From DATGMS01 sp035303945 (GTDB lineage: Bacteria; Bacteroidota; Bacteroidia; Cytophagales; Cyclobacteriaceae): a stretch of DNA of 64,000 bases. Positions 33,659 to 43,533 of the stretch are shown in pieces; position 1 is the stretch's first letter, and each line of letters starts with the position of its first letter. The position numbers were made by a program, and so were the translations under genes. Location: assembly GCA_035303945.1 (NCBI GenBank), contig DATGQZ010000043.1:124001-188000 (forward strand), read 5' to 3'. The notes under the pieces are model-generated. The model saw nothing but the letters and a program-made list of their open reading frames with translations. It was not told the origin of the DNA and did no database searches.

Positions 33659-35062
33659 CTATTGCCATCCACCACCGAGAGCCCTGTAAAGCTCTATGGC
33701 TGAATTCAAGCGGCTGTACCGTGCATTGATCAAATCAAGTTCAGATCGCAAAGCATTTTCCCTCGCAGTTAATACCTCTAAATAATTGGCAAATCCATTG
33801 TTCAGCAACTCTTCGGAATATGCTGCAGCTACATCATATGCCTTAAACTCTTCCGTTTTAACTGCAATCTTCTTACCCGCAGCTTCATAAGAATACAAGG
33901 CGTCAGATACCTCCTTGCTCGCATCCAACAAGGATTGCTTGAAGTTTAGGTATGCAATCTCCTGCTGCGCTTGAGCCACTTCATATTGCGTTTTGATCCT
34001 TCTACCATTAAAGATTGGCTGAGTCAAAGATGCTACAGTGGTGGCAAACAAAGAATTTACGCTGAGCAACTGGTCCAACTCCAAACTTTGGAAACCGCCG
34101 GTAGACGAAATCCTCAGCGAAGGATAGAAATTGCTTTTGGCCACATTCGTCAATTCAAACGCATTGATCAAACCAAATTCCGCAGCCAACACATCTGGTC
34201 TATTTCTCAGTAACTGCGCAGGATAGCCGGTCTTTATATCTACAAATATGGCATGATCATCGAGTTCGCTCCTATCTATGCCATGCGGTGCCTCGCCCAT
34301 AAGAACAGACAATGTGTTTTCCAGCAATTTGCTGTTCATTTCCAGGTCGATTAGCATCGCCCTTGCAGTATGGAGCTGCGCTTCGGTCTGCTTCACCCCA
34401 ACCTCATTGACGGTACCTGCGTCCTTCAACGCCTTCATGGTTTCTAAGCTAAACTCCCGGGTAGCAATGGTTTCCTTTGTGATCTTTATCTGCTCATCGA
34501 AGGCTACCAATTGGTAATACAAAGAGGCAATGCTGGATATCAAGCGGGTTTTAATTGCTTTTTCTGCAGAAACGGTCTGTAGGTAAGATGCTTCTGCGGC
34601 CCGCTTGTTGCTGCGTATTTTTCCCCAAATATCTGCCTCCCATGACAATGCACCCGTCAATTCATACTGGGTCAAAGCCCCATCGAAAAACGCCCCGAAT
34701 TGGCTGTTTTTCGACAAATTCTGGTGGGTTGCCTGTCCAGTAGCGCTCAATGTAGGAAAATAAGCCGCTTTACCTTGCAGATAATAGGCGTTAGCAGCTT
34801 CTATTTGTTGTAAGGCGATTCTAGCGTCTACATTATTTGTTAAGGCACGGTCTATGTATTCTTGGAGGATTGGATCGGTGAAAATCTCCCTCCAAGAAAG
34901 GGTAGCCATAGACGTGCTATCCTCTGCAACCAAGGAAGTCCTGTATTCGGACTCCTGAACAACATCTTCCGGCCTCGAGTACTCCTTTGCTACAAAACAG
35001 GATTGCAAGGAAAGCAAAAGGACAGGAAGGTATGAATATTTTAATATAGAATTCTTTTTCAT
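33659..35062 (-). CDS. RND efflux outer-membrane factor (OprM/NodT family lipoprotein)
   Basis: A 467-residue outer-membrane lipoprotein (lipobox SLQSC near residue 22). It has two repeats of the OEP/TolC fold: coiled-coil segments such as ALQQIEAANAYYLQGKAAYFPTL and the second repeat around VAQAQQEIAYLNFKQSL, with LLRNRPDVLAAE between them. It forms the trimeric exit duct of a tripartite efflux pump. It lies 20 bases after the RND permease gene and is the last gene of the operon. Confidence 0.95.
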   Translation of the reverse strand: MKKNSILKYSYLPVLLLSLQSCFVAKEYSRPEDVVQESEYRTSLVAEDSTSMATLSWREIFTDPILQEYIDRALTNNVDARIALQQIEAANAYYLQGKAAYFPTLSATGQATHQNLSKNSQFGAFFDGALTQYELTGALSWEADIWGKIRSNKRAAEASYLQTVSAEKAIKTRLISSIASLYYQLVAFDEQIKITKETIATREFSLETMKALKDAGTVNEVGVKQTEAQLHTARAMLIDLEMNSKLLENTLSVLMGEAPHGIDRSELDDHAIFVDIKTGYPAQLLRNRPDVLAAEFGLINAFELTNVAKSNFYPSLRISSTGGFQSLELDQLLSVNSLFATTVASLTQPIFNGRRIKTQYEVAQAQQEIAYLNFKQSLLDASKEVSDALYSYEAAGKKIAVKTEEFKAYDVAAAYSEELLNNGFANYLEVLTARENALRSELDLINARYSRLNSAIELYRALGGGWQ

Positions 35063-35082
35063 CTCTAATCGGTCATGATGGA

Positions 35083-38000
35083 TTAAACTTCAGGAGTAGG
35101 AAGAGGCTTTCTTTTTCTACTCACCTTTTCATGTAACCACTGGAATAGGATATAGAGGATAGGAATAACGAATACCCCTAGAACTGTTCCTATGAGCAGC
35201 CCACCCACAGCACCTGTGCCGATCGAGTTATTACCAGCGGCTCCTACTCCCCCGGCGAACACCAAGGGCAACAAACCGACAATAAACGCAAAGGAAGTCA
35301 TCAAGATTGGTCTCAACCTCACCCTTGCTCCTTCAATTGCCGCGTCCAAAATGCTGTATCCAGCCCTTCTTCTCTGCAGACCGAATTCCACAATCAAAAT
35401 GGCGTTTTTAGCCAACAGACCCAGCAACATGATCAGGGCAATCTGGAAGTAGATATTGGCTTCCAATCCAGCAAGCTTCGTGGACACATAAGCCCCCATA
35501 ATACCTACCGGCAGCGAAAACAGCACGGCAAATGGAATCATATAACTTTCATACTGCGCAGCCAGGATAAAATAGATAAAGACTACACATAGGATGATGA
35601 TAAAGGTGGTCTGATTACCTGCCAAAATCTCTTCCCTGGTCAAACCGGTAAAGTCAATGCTGTAGTTACTTGGAAGTGTCTGTGCCACCTGCTGAATAGC
35701 GTTGATCGCATCACCCGTGGAGTATCCAGGTGCTGGGGCACCGTTTACAGCCGCGGCGTTAAACAAGTTGTATCTCGTGATCGCCTGTGGCCCATATACA
35801 CGTTTTAACGTCACAAATTCAGTAATAGGCGCCATCTCCCCCCGGGCATTTCGTACAAAAAGAGCATTCAAATCATTAACAGACGACCTATCCTCCGGAA
35901 GGGCCTGTACATACACCCTATACTGCTTACCAAATCTCGAAAAGTCCGCTGCGTACACACTACCGATATAGCCTTGCATGGTTCTGAAAATGTCACTGAT
36001 AGATACCCCTGCTTCCTTAGCCTTGGGCACATTAAGATCCATCTCATACTGGGGGTAATTTGTGTTGAAAGCACTTTGCGCATACATGATTTCAGGGCGC
36101 TGCATCAACTGTCCCAAAAACTCACGTGTAGTTCTGTCAAACTCAATCAAATCTCCACCAAACCGGTCCAAAACGTTCATCTGGAAGCCTGACGAAACGC
36201 CAAAACCGGGGACACTTGGAGGAGCAAAAAACACCATATTCGCATCAGGTATACTGGCTGCTATCTGGAACATCTTGGCAGTCAATGCCTCAGAAGACAT
36301 TGAATCAGCCTTTCTGTCGTTCCAGCTGTCCAATTTGATAAAGCCGATACCATAGTTGCTACCAGCTCCGGATATCATACTAAAGCCATTAACCATAGAC
36401 GCACCCTGTACCCCAGGTAATGCTCTCAGCTTTTGACTTAATTCCTCTGTAACCTGAACCGTTCTGTCCAACGTAGCTCCAGCTGGCAACTCGATGTTGG
36501 CGAAAATCATCCCCCTATCCTCTGAAGGAACAAATCCCGTTGGCGTAGTGGACGCTGCCCAATAAACTCCCGCTACTGAAGCCAAAAGAATGACCGGAGT
36601 AATCCATTTATGCCTGTAAAGGAAATTTAAAGAGCGTGCATAACGTCTGGTAGTGACCTCAAATGCCGTGTTGAACCGGTCAAAGAATCGCCTCATTATC
36701 CCTTTGCTGTGATCAGCTGCTTCGTCATGAGGTTTGAGGAACAAAGCACAAAGTGCGGGACTTAGTGTCAAAGCGTTAATAGCAGAAATGCCGATCGCTA
36801 CTATTAAGGTTACCCCGAATTGCTCGTAAAACACCCCCGTAGGACCGGTGATAAAGGTAACAGGAATAAATACCGCCGCCATTACCAAGGTGATAGAAAT
36901 AATCGCTCCCGTAATTTCGTCCATGGCTGTATAGGTCGCCTGTATCGCACTTTTAGCGCCTTCTTCCATTTTAGCATGCACGGCTTCCACTACCACAATG
37001 GCGTCATCCACCACGATACCGATGGCCAACACCAAGGCAAACAGCGTCAAGAGGTTGATGGAATAGCCAAACAATCCCAAGAAGAAGAAGGTACCCACAA
37101 TAGATACCGGAACGGCAATAGCAGGAATAAGCGTGGATCGGAAATCCTGCAGGAAGATGAACACCACAATGAATACCAAAACGAAGGCTTCCAACAAGGT
37201 CATCACCACTTGATTGATGGAGGCGTTTAGGAATTCGTTGGTATCAAAGTTAACTTGGACTTTCAATCCTGTTGGAAAGTCCTTCTGTAATTCAGCTATG
37301 TTAGCGTGAACGTTTTCGATGATTTCCTGCGCATTGGACCCAGGGGTCTGGTACACCGCCATACTTACACCAGGCATCCCATTGGTATAGGAGATAGCAG
37401 AATATCCTTCCGCATCCAACTCAACTTCTGCCACATCCTTCACCCTCAGAAACTGCCCATTATCCAAAGCTTTAATGATAATATCGCCATACTGAGCCTC
37501 CGTTTTGTACCGTCCGGGATACTTGATGATATATTCAAAAGCTTGGGCATTGTTCTGGCCTAAGGCACCTGCCGCAGCCTCTAAGCTTTGTTCGTTGATG
37601 GCATTGATCACATCTGAAGGCATCAAACTATAGGCAGACAATCTCTCCGGCTTCAGCCAGATCCTCATCGCATAGTTTTTAGAGCCGAACACACTCACAT
37701 CACCTACCCCTGTGATCCGTTTCAAAGGTGGGATAACGTTAATGTTTAGGTAGTTCTGAATGAAGGTTGCATCATAATCTTCATTTTCAGAATAAACCGT
37801 CAAGAACATCAAAGAACTGGTCTGCTGCTTCTGGGTAGTCACCCCTGATTGGGTTACTTCTCTAGGCAATAATGGAGTTGCCCTTGCCACCCTGTTCTGA
37901 ACGTTTACAGCAGCAATATCTGGATCGATACCTTGCTCAAAAAATACGTTGATGGACGCCATACCGTTGTTGCTGGCGGTAGAAGTCATATAGGTCATTC

Positions 38001-38220
38001 CTTCCACCCCATTGATCTGCTCTTCTATGGGAATAAGAACAGACTCCAGTACAGTTTCGGCGTTAGCACCGGGATAGTTGGCCATTACCTGTACGGTAGG
38101 AGGCGCAATATCGGGATACTGGCTCACCGGTAAGGTGGTAAGGCCCAAAACCCCAAGAATTAGTATGATAATAGATACGACCGTGGATAATACCGGCCTA
38201 TCGATAAATGTTTTGACCAT
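35083..38220 (-). CDS. RND multidrug efflux permease (HAE1/AcrB family)
   Basis: A 1045-residue inner-membrane pump with a TM1 segment at 10-28, two large periplasmic loops and twelve predicted membrane helices. Helix 4 carries the proton-relay Asp pair in AIGIVVDDAIVVVEAV, and the partner Lys region LLGLLAKNAILIVEF is present in the second half. GFVPSEDRGMIFANIELPAGA opens the second periplasmic loop. It exports hydrophobic or amphiphilic compounds using the proton gradient. It starts 10 bases after the membrane-fusion protein gene. Confidence 0.97.
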   Translation of the reverse strand: MVKTFIDRPVLSTVVSIIILILGVLGLTTLPVSQYPDIAPPTVQVMANYPGANAETVLESVLIPIEEQINGVEGMTYMTSTASNNGMASINVFFEQGIDPDIAAVNVQNRVARATPLLPREVTQSGVTTQKQQTSSLMFLTVYSENEDYDATFIQNYLNINVIPPLKRITGVGDVSVFGSKNYAMRIWLKPERLSAYSLMPSDVINAINEQSLEAAAGALGQNNAQAFEYIIKYPGRYKTEAQYGDIIIKALDNGQFLRVKDVAEVELDAEGYSAISYTNGMPGVSMAVYQTPGSNAQEIIENVHANIAELQKDFPTGLKVQVNFDTNEFLNASINQVVMTLLEAFVLVFIVVFIFLQDFRSTLIPAIAVPVSIVGTFFFLGLFGYSINLLTLFALVLAIGIVVDDAIVVVEAVHAKMEEGAKSAIQATYTAMDEITGAIISITLVMAAVFIPVTFITGPTGVFYEQFGVTLIVAIGISAINALTLSPALCALFLKPHDEAADHSKGIMRRFFDRFNTAFEVTTRRYARSLNFLYRHKWITPVILLASVAGVYWAASTTPTGFVPSEDRGMIFANIELPAGATLDRTVQVTEELSQKLRALPGVQGASMVNGFSMISGAGSNYGIGFIKLDSWNDRKADSMSSEALTAKMFQIAASIPDANMVFFAPPSVPGFGVSSGFQMNVLDRFGGDLIEFDRTTREFLGQLMQRPEIMYAQSAFNTNYPQYEMDLNVPKAKEAGVSISDIFRTMQGYIGSVYAADFSRFGKQYRVYVQALPEDRSSVNDLNALFVRNARGEMAPITEFVTLKRVYGPQAITRYNLFNAAAVNGAPAPGYSTGDAINAIQQVAQTLPSNYSIDFTGLTREEILAGNQTTFIIILCVVFIYFILAAQYESYMIPFAVLFSLPVGIMGAYVSTKLAGLEANIYFQIALIMLLGLLAKNAILIVEFGLQRRRAGYSILDAAIEGARVRLRPILMTSFAFIVGLLPLVFAGGVGAAGNNSIGTGAVGGLLIGTVLGVFVIPILYILFQWLHEKVSRKRKPLPTPEV

Positions 38221-38230
38221 TACAAAAATT

Positions 38231-39352
38231 TTATTTAAATGCTACATTTATTGTATTGGCAATGCTGTCAAAAGCTACAAGCTTGGGTGATATAGGTGCG
38301 TTGTTTCTCAAGGAACCTACTCCTTGGGCCACAATCTTCTCTCCTGCTTCCACGCCAGCGGCCACAACAGTAATATTGTCAATCCTGTCGGTCACCTCGA
38401 TGACGGAGGAAATGGCGGTAGTGTCACCCTGTACTTTATAGACATATACCTTCCCTTGTTGTTCAAAAGTCGCTGAAGTGGGAACAACCACAGCTTGCTC
38501 ATAAGTCTTTGGAATCATTATGCGTCCACTGTTGCCATTGGCCAACAGCCGTTTAGGATTGGGGAAGCGGGCGCGGAAATTGACCGTACCGGTGGAAGTA
38601 CTAACTTGTCCTGTTACCGTTTCAATTTTTCCTTTCTCTTCATACACGCTGCCATTCACTAACCGCAACTCCACGGGAGGAAAGTTTTTCACTTTTTCAG
38701 CAAGATTATCGCCTTCGGTGTTTTGTATAAAATTCAAATAATCCCGTTCATTAAGTGCGAAGTAGGCATATACTTCATCAATCATAGATACCGTAGTCAA
38801 AGGGGTAGGATCACTCGGACTCACCAAGGCACCCTGACGGTAAGGAATCGCTCCTACATAGCCGTTCACTGGGCTTTTTATGGTGGCATAGTCAATGCTG
38901 GCCGCAATACTGTTGTAATTTGCTTGAGCCTGCGCCAATCTCGCTTCTGCCGTCTCCAATTGTACCTTGCCGATGATCCCCTTCGCCACTAAAGGTTTAA
39001 GTCGGTTTACCTCAACCTGCGCTGCAGCAACATTGGCTTCAGCAGCACCTGCATCCTGTGACAGCGTTTGGGTTTCCAGCTTAAACAAAGTCTGTCCTTT
39101 TTTCACAGGCTGTCCTTCGTCCACCAAGACATCGGTAATATAGCCTGATACTTTAGCGCGCACTTGACTATTAATGATTCCTTCGATGCTCGTTGGATAG
39201 GAAGTATAGCCGGATACATCCTTCAAGGGAATTTCCACGACGGGAACGGACATGGGTGCCACAGCCATTTGTTGTCCTTGGTTGGCGTTTCCGTTACAGG
39301 AAGCCAACACAACGGCACCTACCAAAATCCCAAAATAACTTAGTTTTTTCAT
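38231..39352 (-). CDS. RND efflux membrane-fusion protein (AcrA/MexA family)
   Basis: A 373-residue periplasmic adaptor lipoprotein, lipobox VLASC near residue 18. The lipoyl/barrel-sandwich halves are VRAKVSGYITDVLVDEGQPVKKGQTLFKL and SPVNGYVGAIPYRQGALV, flanking an alpha-hairpin (about 85-145); a beta-barrel and membrane-proximal domain follow. The ATG at 39352 gives a proper lipoprotein signal; an in-frame ATG at 39376 only adds eight residues. It is the first gene of the pump operon and lies downstream of a TetR gene in the same direction. Confidence 0.95.
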   Translation of the reverse strand: MKKLSYFGILVGAVVLASCNGNANQGQQMAVAPMSVPVVEIPLKDVSGYTSYPTSIEGIINSQVRAKVSGYITDVLVDEGQPVKKGQTLFKLETQTLSQDAGAAEANVAAAQVEVNRLKPLVAKGIIGKVQLETAEARLAQAQANYNSIAASIDYATIKSPVNGYVGAIPYRQGALVSPSDPTPLTTVSMIDEVYAYFALNERDYLNFIQNTEGDNLAEKVKNFPPVELRLVNGSVYEEKGKIETVTGQVSTSTGTVNFRARFPNPKRLLANGNSGRIMIPKTYEQAVVVPTSATFEQQGKVYVYKVQGDTTAISSVIEVTDRIDNITVVAAGVEAGEKIVAQGVGSLRNNAPISPKLVAFDSIANTINVAFK

Positions 39353-39502
39353 TGGTGTAATAATAGTCGTTTTCAAAATTGTTGATTTAGTCTTTCAATA
39401 TCTGCTTAAAGTGTATGCTGGTGCATATGTCTGTTCAAAGTTCGCTTCGATAAAAATTTCCGCTGGCTATCCCCCTTTCCAACTCACCGTATTTTTAACG
39501 TA

Positions 39503-40093
39503 TTATGCTGCATCGTTTCTGCTTTTTATCCCTTCCCATATGACTTTGGCGATCTCGCTGAGATCCAAGGTACTATTCCTGCCCTGAAAAGCACGATTCA
39601 TTTTTACCCGGGCAGATGTGTGCATGTTGCCAAGTACCAGTACCGCCAAGATCTCTTTGTCAATTTCTCTGATCTCACCTGACTTTAATCCCTCATCAAA
39701 AAAGGCGAAAAGCCATTCGTAAAATTTGCTTTTCTGCTCCGCATCACTGTTTCGCCGATAACAGGAATTGTTGTACAACTCGAAAAAAGTGATGATAGAA
39801 GGTTTTGATTCGTATAACGCTACCATATTTGTCCAGAAGGAGAAATACCGCTCCTGAAAGGATTTGCTGGCATCATCCTGCCTTAAAGCAACCTGGTATA
39901 TCATTTCAACCACATACTGATAAAGTTCTTGAATCAGCTGGTCCTTTCCCTCAAAATAATGATAGATTGTCCCTACAGCAATGCCCCCTTTCTTTGCCAC
40001 TTCGCTGATGGGAAACCCTTGTAGACCGTATTCCCTAACCAGTTCTAGTGTGCATTCTAGTATTATTGCCTTTTTGTTTGAGGTATTGTCCAT
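39503..40093 (-). CDS. TetR/AcrR-family transcriptional regulator
   Basis: A 196-residue regulator with an N-terminal helix-turn-helix (about 5-52; ISEVAKKGGIAVGTIYHYFEGKDQLIQELY, quoted here as ISEVAKKGG then GTIYHYFEGKDQL) and an all-helical ligand-binding C-domain. It probably represses the efflux operon that begins 150 bases downstream, relieving repression when a toxic compound binds. The ATG at 40093 is chosen because the 12-residue extension from 40129 would run through a palindrome at 40110-40121 that looks like an operator. Confidence 0.92.
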   Translation of the reverse strand: MDNTSNKKAIILECTLELVREYGLQGFPISEVAKKGGIAVGTIYHYFEGKDQLIQELYQYVVEMIYQVALRQDDASKSFQERYFSFWTNMVALYESKPSIITFFELYNNSCYRRNSDAEQKSKFYEWLFAFFDEGLKSGEIREIDKEILAVLVLGNMHTSARVKMNRAFQGRNSTLDLSEIAKVIWEGIKSRNDAA

Positions 40094-40109
40094 AGCTGTG
40101 CGAAAAACC

Positions 40110-40121
40110 GAATGAACATTC
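40110..40121. promoter_or_regulatory. Candidate TetR operator
   Basis: GAATGAACATTC has perfect 5-bp arms (GAATG/CATTC) around AA, 17 bases upstream of the chosen tetR ATG. Its place fits autoregulation. No obvious second copy was found before the membrane-fusion gene. Confidence 0.4.
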
Positions 40122-40203
40122 AATCGCATTTCTAAAAAAATGGTTCCTCTAATAAATCATGTTTTTTATTATTTACATCAGTGGTAAAAATCTAGTTTAT
40201 TAA

Positions 40204-40211
40204 CAAAAATA
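40204..40211 (-). promoter_or_regulatory. Candidate tetR -7 element
   Basis: On the minus strand this reads TATTTTTG, an exact TAnnTTTG match, about 110 bases upstream of the tetR ATG. The -33 position shows only CTG at 19-nt spacing. The palindrome at 40110-40121 would lie in the leader. Confidence 0.35.
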
Positions 40212-40345
40212 AAATGATGGTTCATATTCACAGTTGATTCACCCTACTTCACAGGATATCAAAAAATTATCTTCTCCGAATTAAAAAAGCACTTCAAAAA
40301 AAAATTACTAGTCGCCTCCTCTAATGATCAGATACAAAAGACCTC

Positions 40346-41092
40346 TTATTGATCCTGGAACTTCACCTGAACATTTTCATTGATAATCTCAGAAAGCAAT
40401 TCTAACGCATTATGCTTGAATAGTTCCTCCATCGCGTCAAGCGGAACTTCCTTATCCTTTGGTTTATAGTTTTCATAGTCCTGGATCCGGATGCCGTTAA
40501 CAATGCGTGAATTGATCGCCTTTCTGAACCTGACACCACCACCATCGGTGTGATAGGAATAGGCCAAATAATCCATCAGGCCACTTTCACGATTGAACCA
40601 ATAAATAAATTCATCCTCGAAATCCTCTCCCCCACCTTCTTCTAGAAAAGAAACCTTTAGCACATCATATGCCTGTCCATCTATTTCCGTTTCCCCTTTC
40701 CATTCTTTGATCACGGCTGGGTCATTCAGCCCGTAGGGCAAAAACATAAAATAGGCAACTGAATTAACGGAATTGGAATAAGCTTTCCGCCATTCATCGG
40801 TAAGACTAATTTCTTCTCCATTAATAGTTCTAGTAAAACCTTTATTGTTCAACACATCCAAAACTAACCCAGTAGAATCTTTGAACTCCCGCGTATATTC
40901 AAAACGATCTGCAGTTTTCAGGATGGTATAGTGCTTATCCCTAAAATCAAATGATATTTGAACCTCTCTATACTGTTTTCCGCCATGAGCTTCTATCGCC
41001 CGATCAACAACCTTTTGCTCCCTAGACCAGGAAGAGCATCCCAGCACTATGACGCACATTATCAAAGAAGACAGAAAGCTCATTTTGTCCAT
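40346..41092 (-). CDS. DUF6503-like lipoprotein
   Basis: A 248-residue protein with a lipoprotein signal peptide (MDKMSFLSSLIMCVIVLGC). The mature part begins near AIEAHGGKQYREVQISFDFRDK and has repeated beta-strand segments (FEYTREFKDSTG, YDVLKVSFLEEGG, FIYWFNRESGLMDYLAYSY), which recalls a LolA/LppX-like half-barrel and the DUF6503 family; function unknown. The ATG at 41092 retains a charged N-region; an ATG at 41083 would make an ATGA overlap with the patatin stop. Either way it is co-translated with the patatin-like phospholipase, so a role in lipid handling is a reasonable inference. Confidence 0.78.
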   Translation of the reverse strand: MDKMSFLSSLIMCVIVLGCSSWSREQKVVDRAIEAHGGKQYREVQISFDFRDKHYTILKTADRFEYTREFKDSTGLVLDVLNNKGFTRTINGEEISLTDEWRKAYSNSVNSVAYFMFLPYGLNDPAVIKEWKGETEIDGQAYDVLKVSFLEEGGGEDFEDEFIYWFNRESGLMDYLAYSYHTDGGGVRFRKAINSRIVNGIRIQDYENYKPKDKEVPLDAMEELFKHNALELLSEIINENVQVKFQDQ

Positions 41093-42018
41093 ACTTTTTG
41101 AGGTTCTGAGGGACTTTGCTGTTCCACAAGTTTGCTGGTAGGCTGATAAGTCCTTCCATAGTCCAAACCTTGTTGCCACCACTTTTTCATCATCACTGGA
41201 TCAAACACCAGCGAATTTTCTGTAAGCAGCTCAGGAGGATGATAGAAGTTTAAGGTAACCTTTTTCTCTGCACCAGCCAACTTACCGATGGCAATATCAT
41301 CATGCGCAATCTGATCTAACATAAAATCAAAAACACGGGTCGTCAGTTCCAAGGCATTTCGCACCTTCTTGTGGCGGGTTCTGGGCTTTTCCGTTTTCAG
41401 GACAATGACATCAATTTCAGTAGCCCCCCGGTTGATGGCTTCATTAATGGGAATTAAATCAGCAAAGCCTCCATCTCCATATTCTTGTCCGTTTTTTTCC
41501 AAAAGGCTCATAAAAGGGATGAAATTGGATGATGCCCACATCCAGTCAACAAAATCCTCATAAGTGCCCTCCTTGGCCGCTTTGTATTCCACCCTGTTGG
41601 TGGTAAAGTTAGATACCGTCACGACCACATCGACAAAATGAGAACGGATGCGGTGAAAATCTTTCTCTGTTAGGATCCTTTTGATCAGGTCACGCAAGTT
41701 ACTGCTGTCTCCAAAGGTCTTGGCACCTTTAATGAACATCCCCACTATACCCAAGTGATTGATCCTGGTTCGGAAACCTTCGCCGTCTCTCCGGATTATA
41801 AAGGGGCAATTGCTAAATATATCCGACTGCGTTACCGAGGTGTAGATTTCCTTGATCTTGCTGATCTCTCCGATTGACAACAAAGGGATCAACAGACTGC
41901 CGGTCGATGTTCCGACAAAGAGGCCATACCGTCTCCCTTTTTCACGAATCAAATATTCGGCAATGCCACCGGCAAAAGCGCCTTTACTGCCTCCTCCGGA
42001 GATCACCAATGCCCTCAT
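41080..42018 (-). CDS. Patatin-like phospholipase
   Basis: A 312-residue esterase of the patatin family. The oxyanion-hole loop GGGSKG (8-13), nucleophile Ser38 in GTSTG and catalytic Asp182 in YGDGGFAD are all present, so the Ser-Asp dyad is intact. There is no signal peptide, so it is probably cytoplasmic or membrane-peripheral, acting on phospholipid or other acyl esters. It is followed by a lipoprotein gene whose start overlaps its stop. Confidence 0.93.
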   Translation of the reverse strand: MRALVISGGGSKGAFAGGIAEYLIREKGRRYGLFVGTSTGSLLIPLLSIGEISKIKEIYTSVTQSDIFSNCPFIIRRDGEGFRTRINHLGIVGMFIKGAKTFGDSSNLRDLIKRILTEKDFHRIRSHFVDVVVTVSNFTTNRVEYKAAKEGTYEDFVDWMWASSNFIPFMSLLEKNGQEYGDGGFADLIPINEAINRGATEIDVIVLKTEKPRTRHKKVRNALELTTRVFDFMLDQIAHDDIAIGKLAGAEKKVTLNFYHPPELLTENSLVFDPVMMKKWWQQGLDYGRTYQPTSKLVEQQSPSEPQKVWTK

Positions 42019-42195
42019 GCTTGAAGATGGATGTAGTGGTAAAAATTAAGCCCGTGCATATTACTGGTGAAGAACGCAAAAAAAAACAGAAACTCAAATA
42101 CCAAACAGAATTATGCATCAAATTGTGTAAACAGACCGAACCTGAATAGCCTTAACTGTTCAGGAGATGGTATACCAGTTATAATGTAAGCCACC

Positions 42196-43524
42196 ATGAT
42201 TTGTTTGAAAAAGCATCTTTATTGCGCCATTGTACTTCTAGTGTATGCCATTGTGTCTGTTTGGATCCCTACAACTTCATTAGCCCAAAGCCAGACCAAC
42301 CCTTACCCGCCCTCCGCACAGCCAGATCGTATCAACCTGACGGTGACGCAGGATCCTTCTACCTCTATGGCTGTAACCTGGCGCACAGATGCATCCATCA
42401 CCAGAGCAATGGCCCAAATAGTACCTTCTTCAGCTAATCCTCTTATCGTTAAGGATGCCAAAACCATCTCGGCCAGCTCAGAACGCATACAGACATCAGC
42501 AGGAAGCTATAAAGACCTTACTTGGGAAGGCGTAACCGCAACGTACCATTCCGTGGTTTTTGAAGATCTTAAGCCCAACACCTTATACCTCTATCGCGTG
42601 GGAGACGGCTCCCACTGGAGTGAATGGTTTCAATTTAAAACCGCTGGGGCTGAAGGCAATAAATTATCCTTTCTGTATTTCGGCGATGCGCAGACGGACC
42701 TTCGATCTTTATGGTCGAGGACGATCCGACAAGCCTATGCTCATCTACCGCAAGCCAGCATGATGCTACATGCCGGAGATTTGGTAAATAGGGCGGAGCG
42801 GGATGTAGAATGGGCAGAATGGTTCGAAGCTGGCTCATTCATCATGGCTTCTGTTCCGCAAATGCCCTCTCCAGGAAACCACGACTATGGCAGGGGTGAA
42901 GATACCTTACGGCTGTCAGCATTCTGGAAAGCACAATTTACCCTTCCGCCCAATGGCCCTTCAGGCTTAGAAGAAACATGCTATTACGTGGATGTGCAGG
43001 GCGTGCGGCTTATCTCGCTGGACTCTTATGCTGCGGAAGAATCGGATGAACACTTAGAAAAGCAAAAGGAATGGTTAAACAGCATCCTTAAAGACAATCC
43101 CAATATATGGACAGTCGTGGTGTTCCATCACCCTATCTTTTCACCCAAAACAACGCGAGACAACCAACGAATGCGCGACACCTTTAAACCGCTATTTGAC
43201 CAATACAAGGTCGATCTGGTCCTGCAGGGACATGATCATACCTATGCCCGTGGTATGATCAACATCCCAATGGCCAACAAAAAGGAAAAATCTGGCACCA
43301 TGTACGTCGTATCCGTTAGCGGACCTAAAATGACTGATAATGGAGTAGAGAAAAAATTTTGGATGGAAAAATCCGCTACCTACCTCCAAATGTATCACAC
43401 CATCACTATCGAAGCCAAAGAGTTGAAGTTTAGATCCTATACCGTCACCGGCGAACTACATGATGCATTTAACTTGGTAAAACGGAAAGGCAAAAGGAAT
43501 CTACTACTCGAAAAGATCCACTAA
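42196..43524 (+). CDS. Secreted purple acid phosphatase-like metallophosphoesterase
   Basis: A 442-residue exported enzyme. A signal peptide (about 1-30, ending SLAQ) is followed by an N-terminal fibronectin-III-like domain (about 42-150; PDRINLTVTQDPSTSMAVTW and WSEWFQFKT) and a calcineurin-like core. Metal ligands are in order: Asp164 (YFGDAQ), Asp195 (HAGDLVN), Asn228-His229 (PGNHDYG), His312 (FHHPIF), His346 and His348 (GHDHTYAR). This set fits periplasmic or extracellular purple acid phosphatases that release phosphate from organic esters. It appears monocistronic. Confidence 0.93.
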   Translation: MICLKKHLYCAIVLLVYAIVSVWIPTTSLAQSQTNPYPPSAQPDRINLTVTQDPSTSMAVTWRTDASITRAMAQIVPSSANPLIVKDAKTISASSERIQTSAGSYKDLTWEGVTATYHSVVFEDLKPNTLYLYRVGDGSHWSEWFQFKTAGAEGNKLSFLYFGDAQTDLRSLWSRTIRQAYAHLPQASMMLHAGDLVNRAERDVEWAEWFEAGSFIMASVPQMPSPGNHDYGRGEDTLRLSAFWKAQFTLPPNGPSGLEETCYYVDVQGVRLISLDSYAAEESDEHLEKQKEWLNSILKDNPNIWTVVVFHHPIFSPKTTRDNQRMRDTFKPLFDQYKVDLVLQGHDHTYARGMINIPMANKKEKSGTMYVVSVSGPKMTDNGVEKKFWMEKSATYLQMYHTITIEAKELKFRSYTVTGELHDAFNLVKRKGKRNLLLEKIH

Positions 43525-43533
43525 GCCTATCTC

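Noticed and set aside
42196..43524. Type IX secretion C-terminal sorting domain on the phosphatase, and on the M14 and S41 enzymes
   Set aside because: None of these ends in the usual C-terminal beta-sandwich with a K-VVK-type motif, so export by Sec alone or lipid anchoring is more likely.
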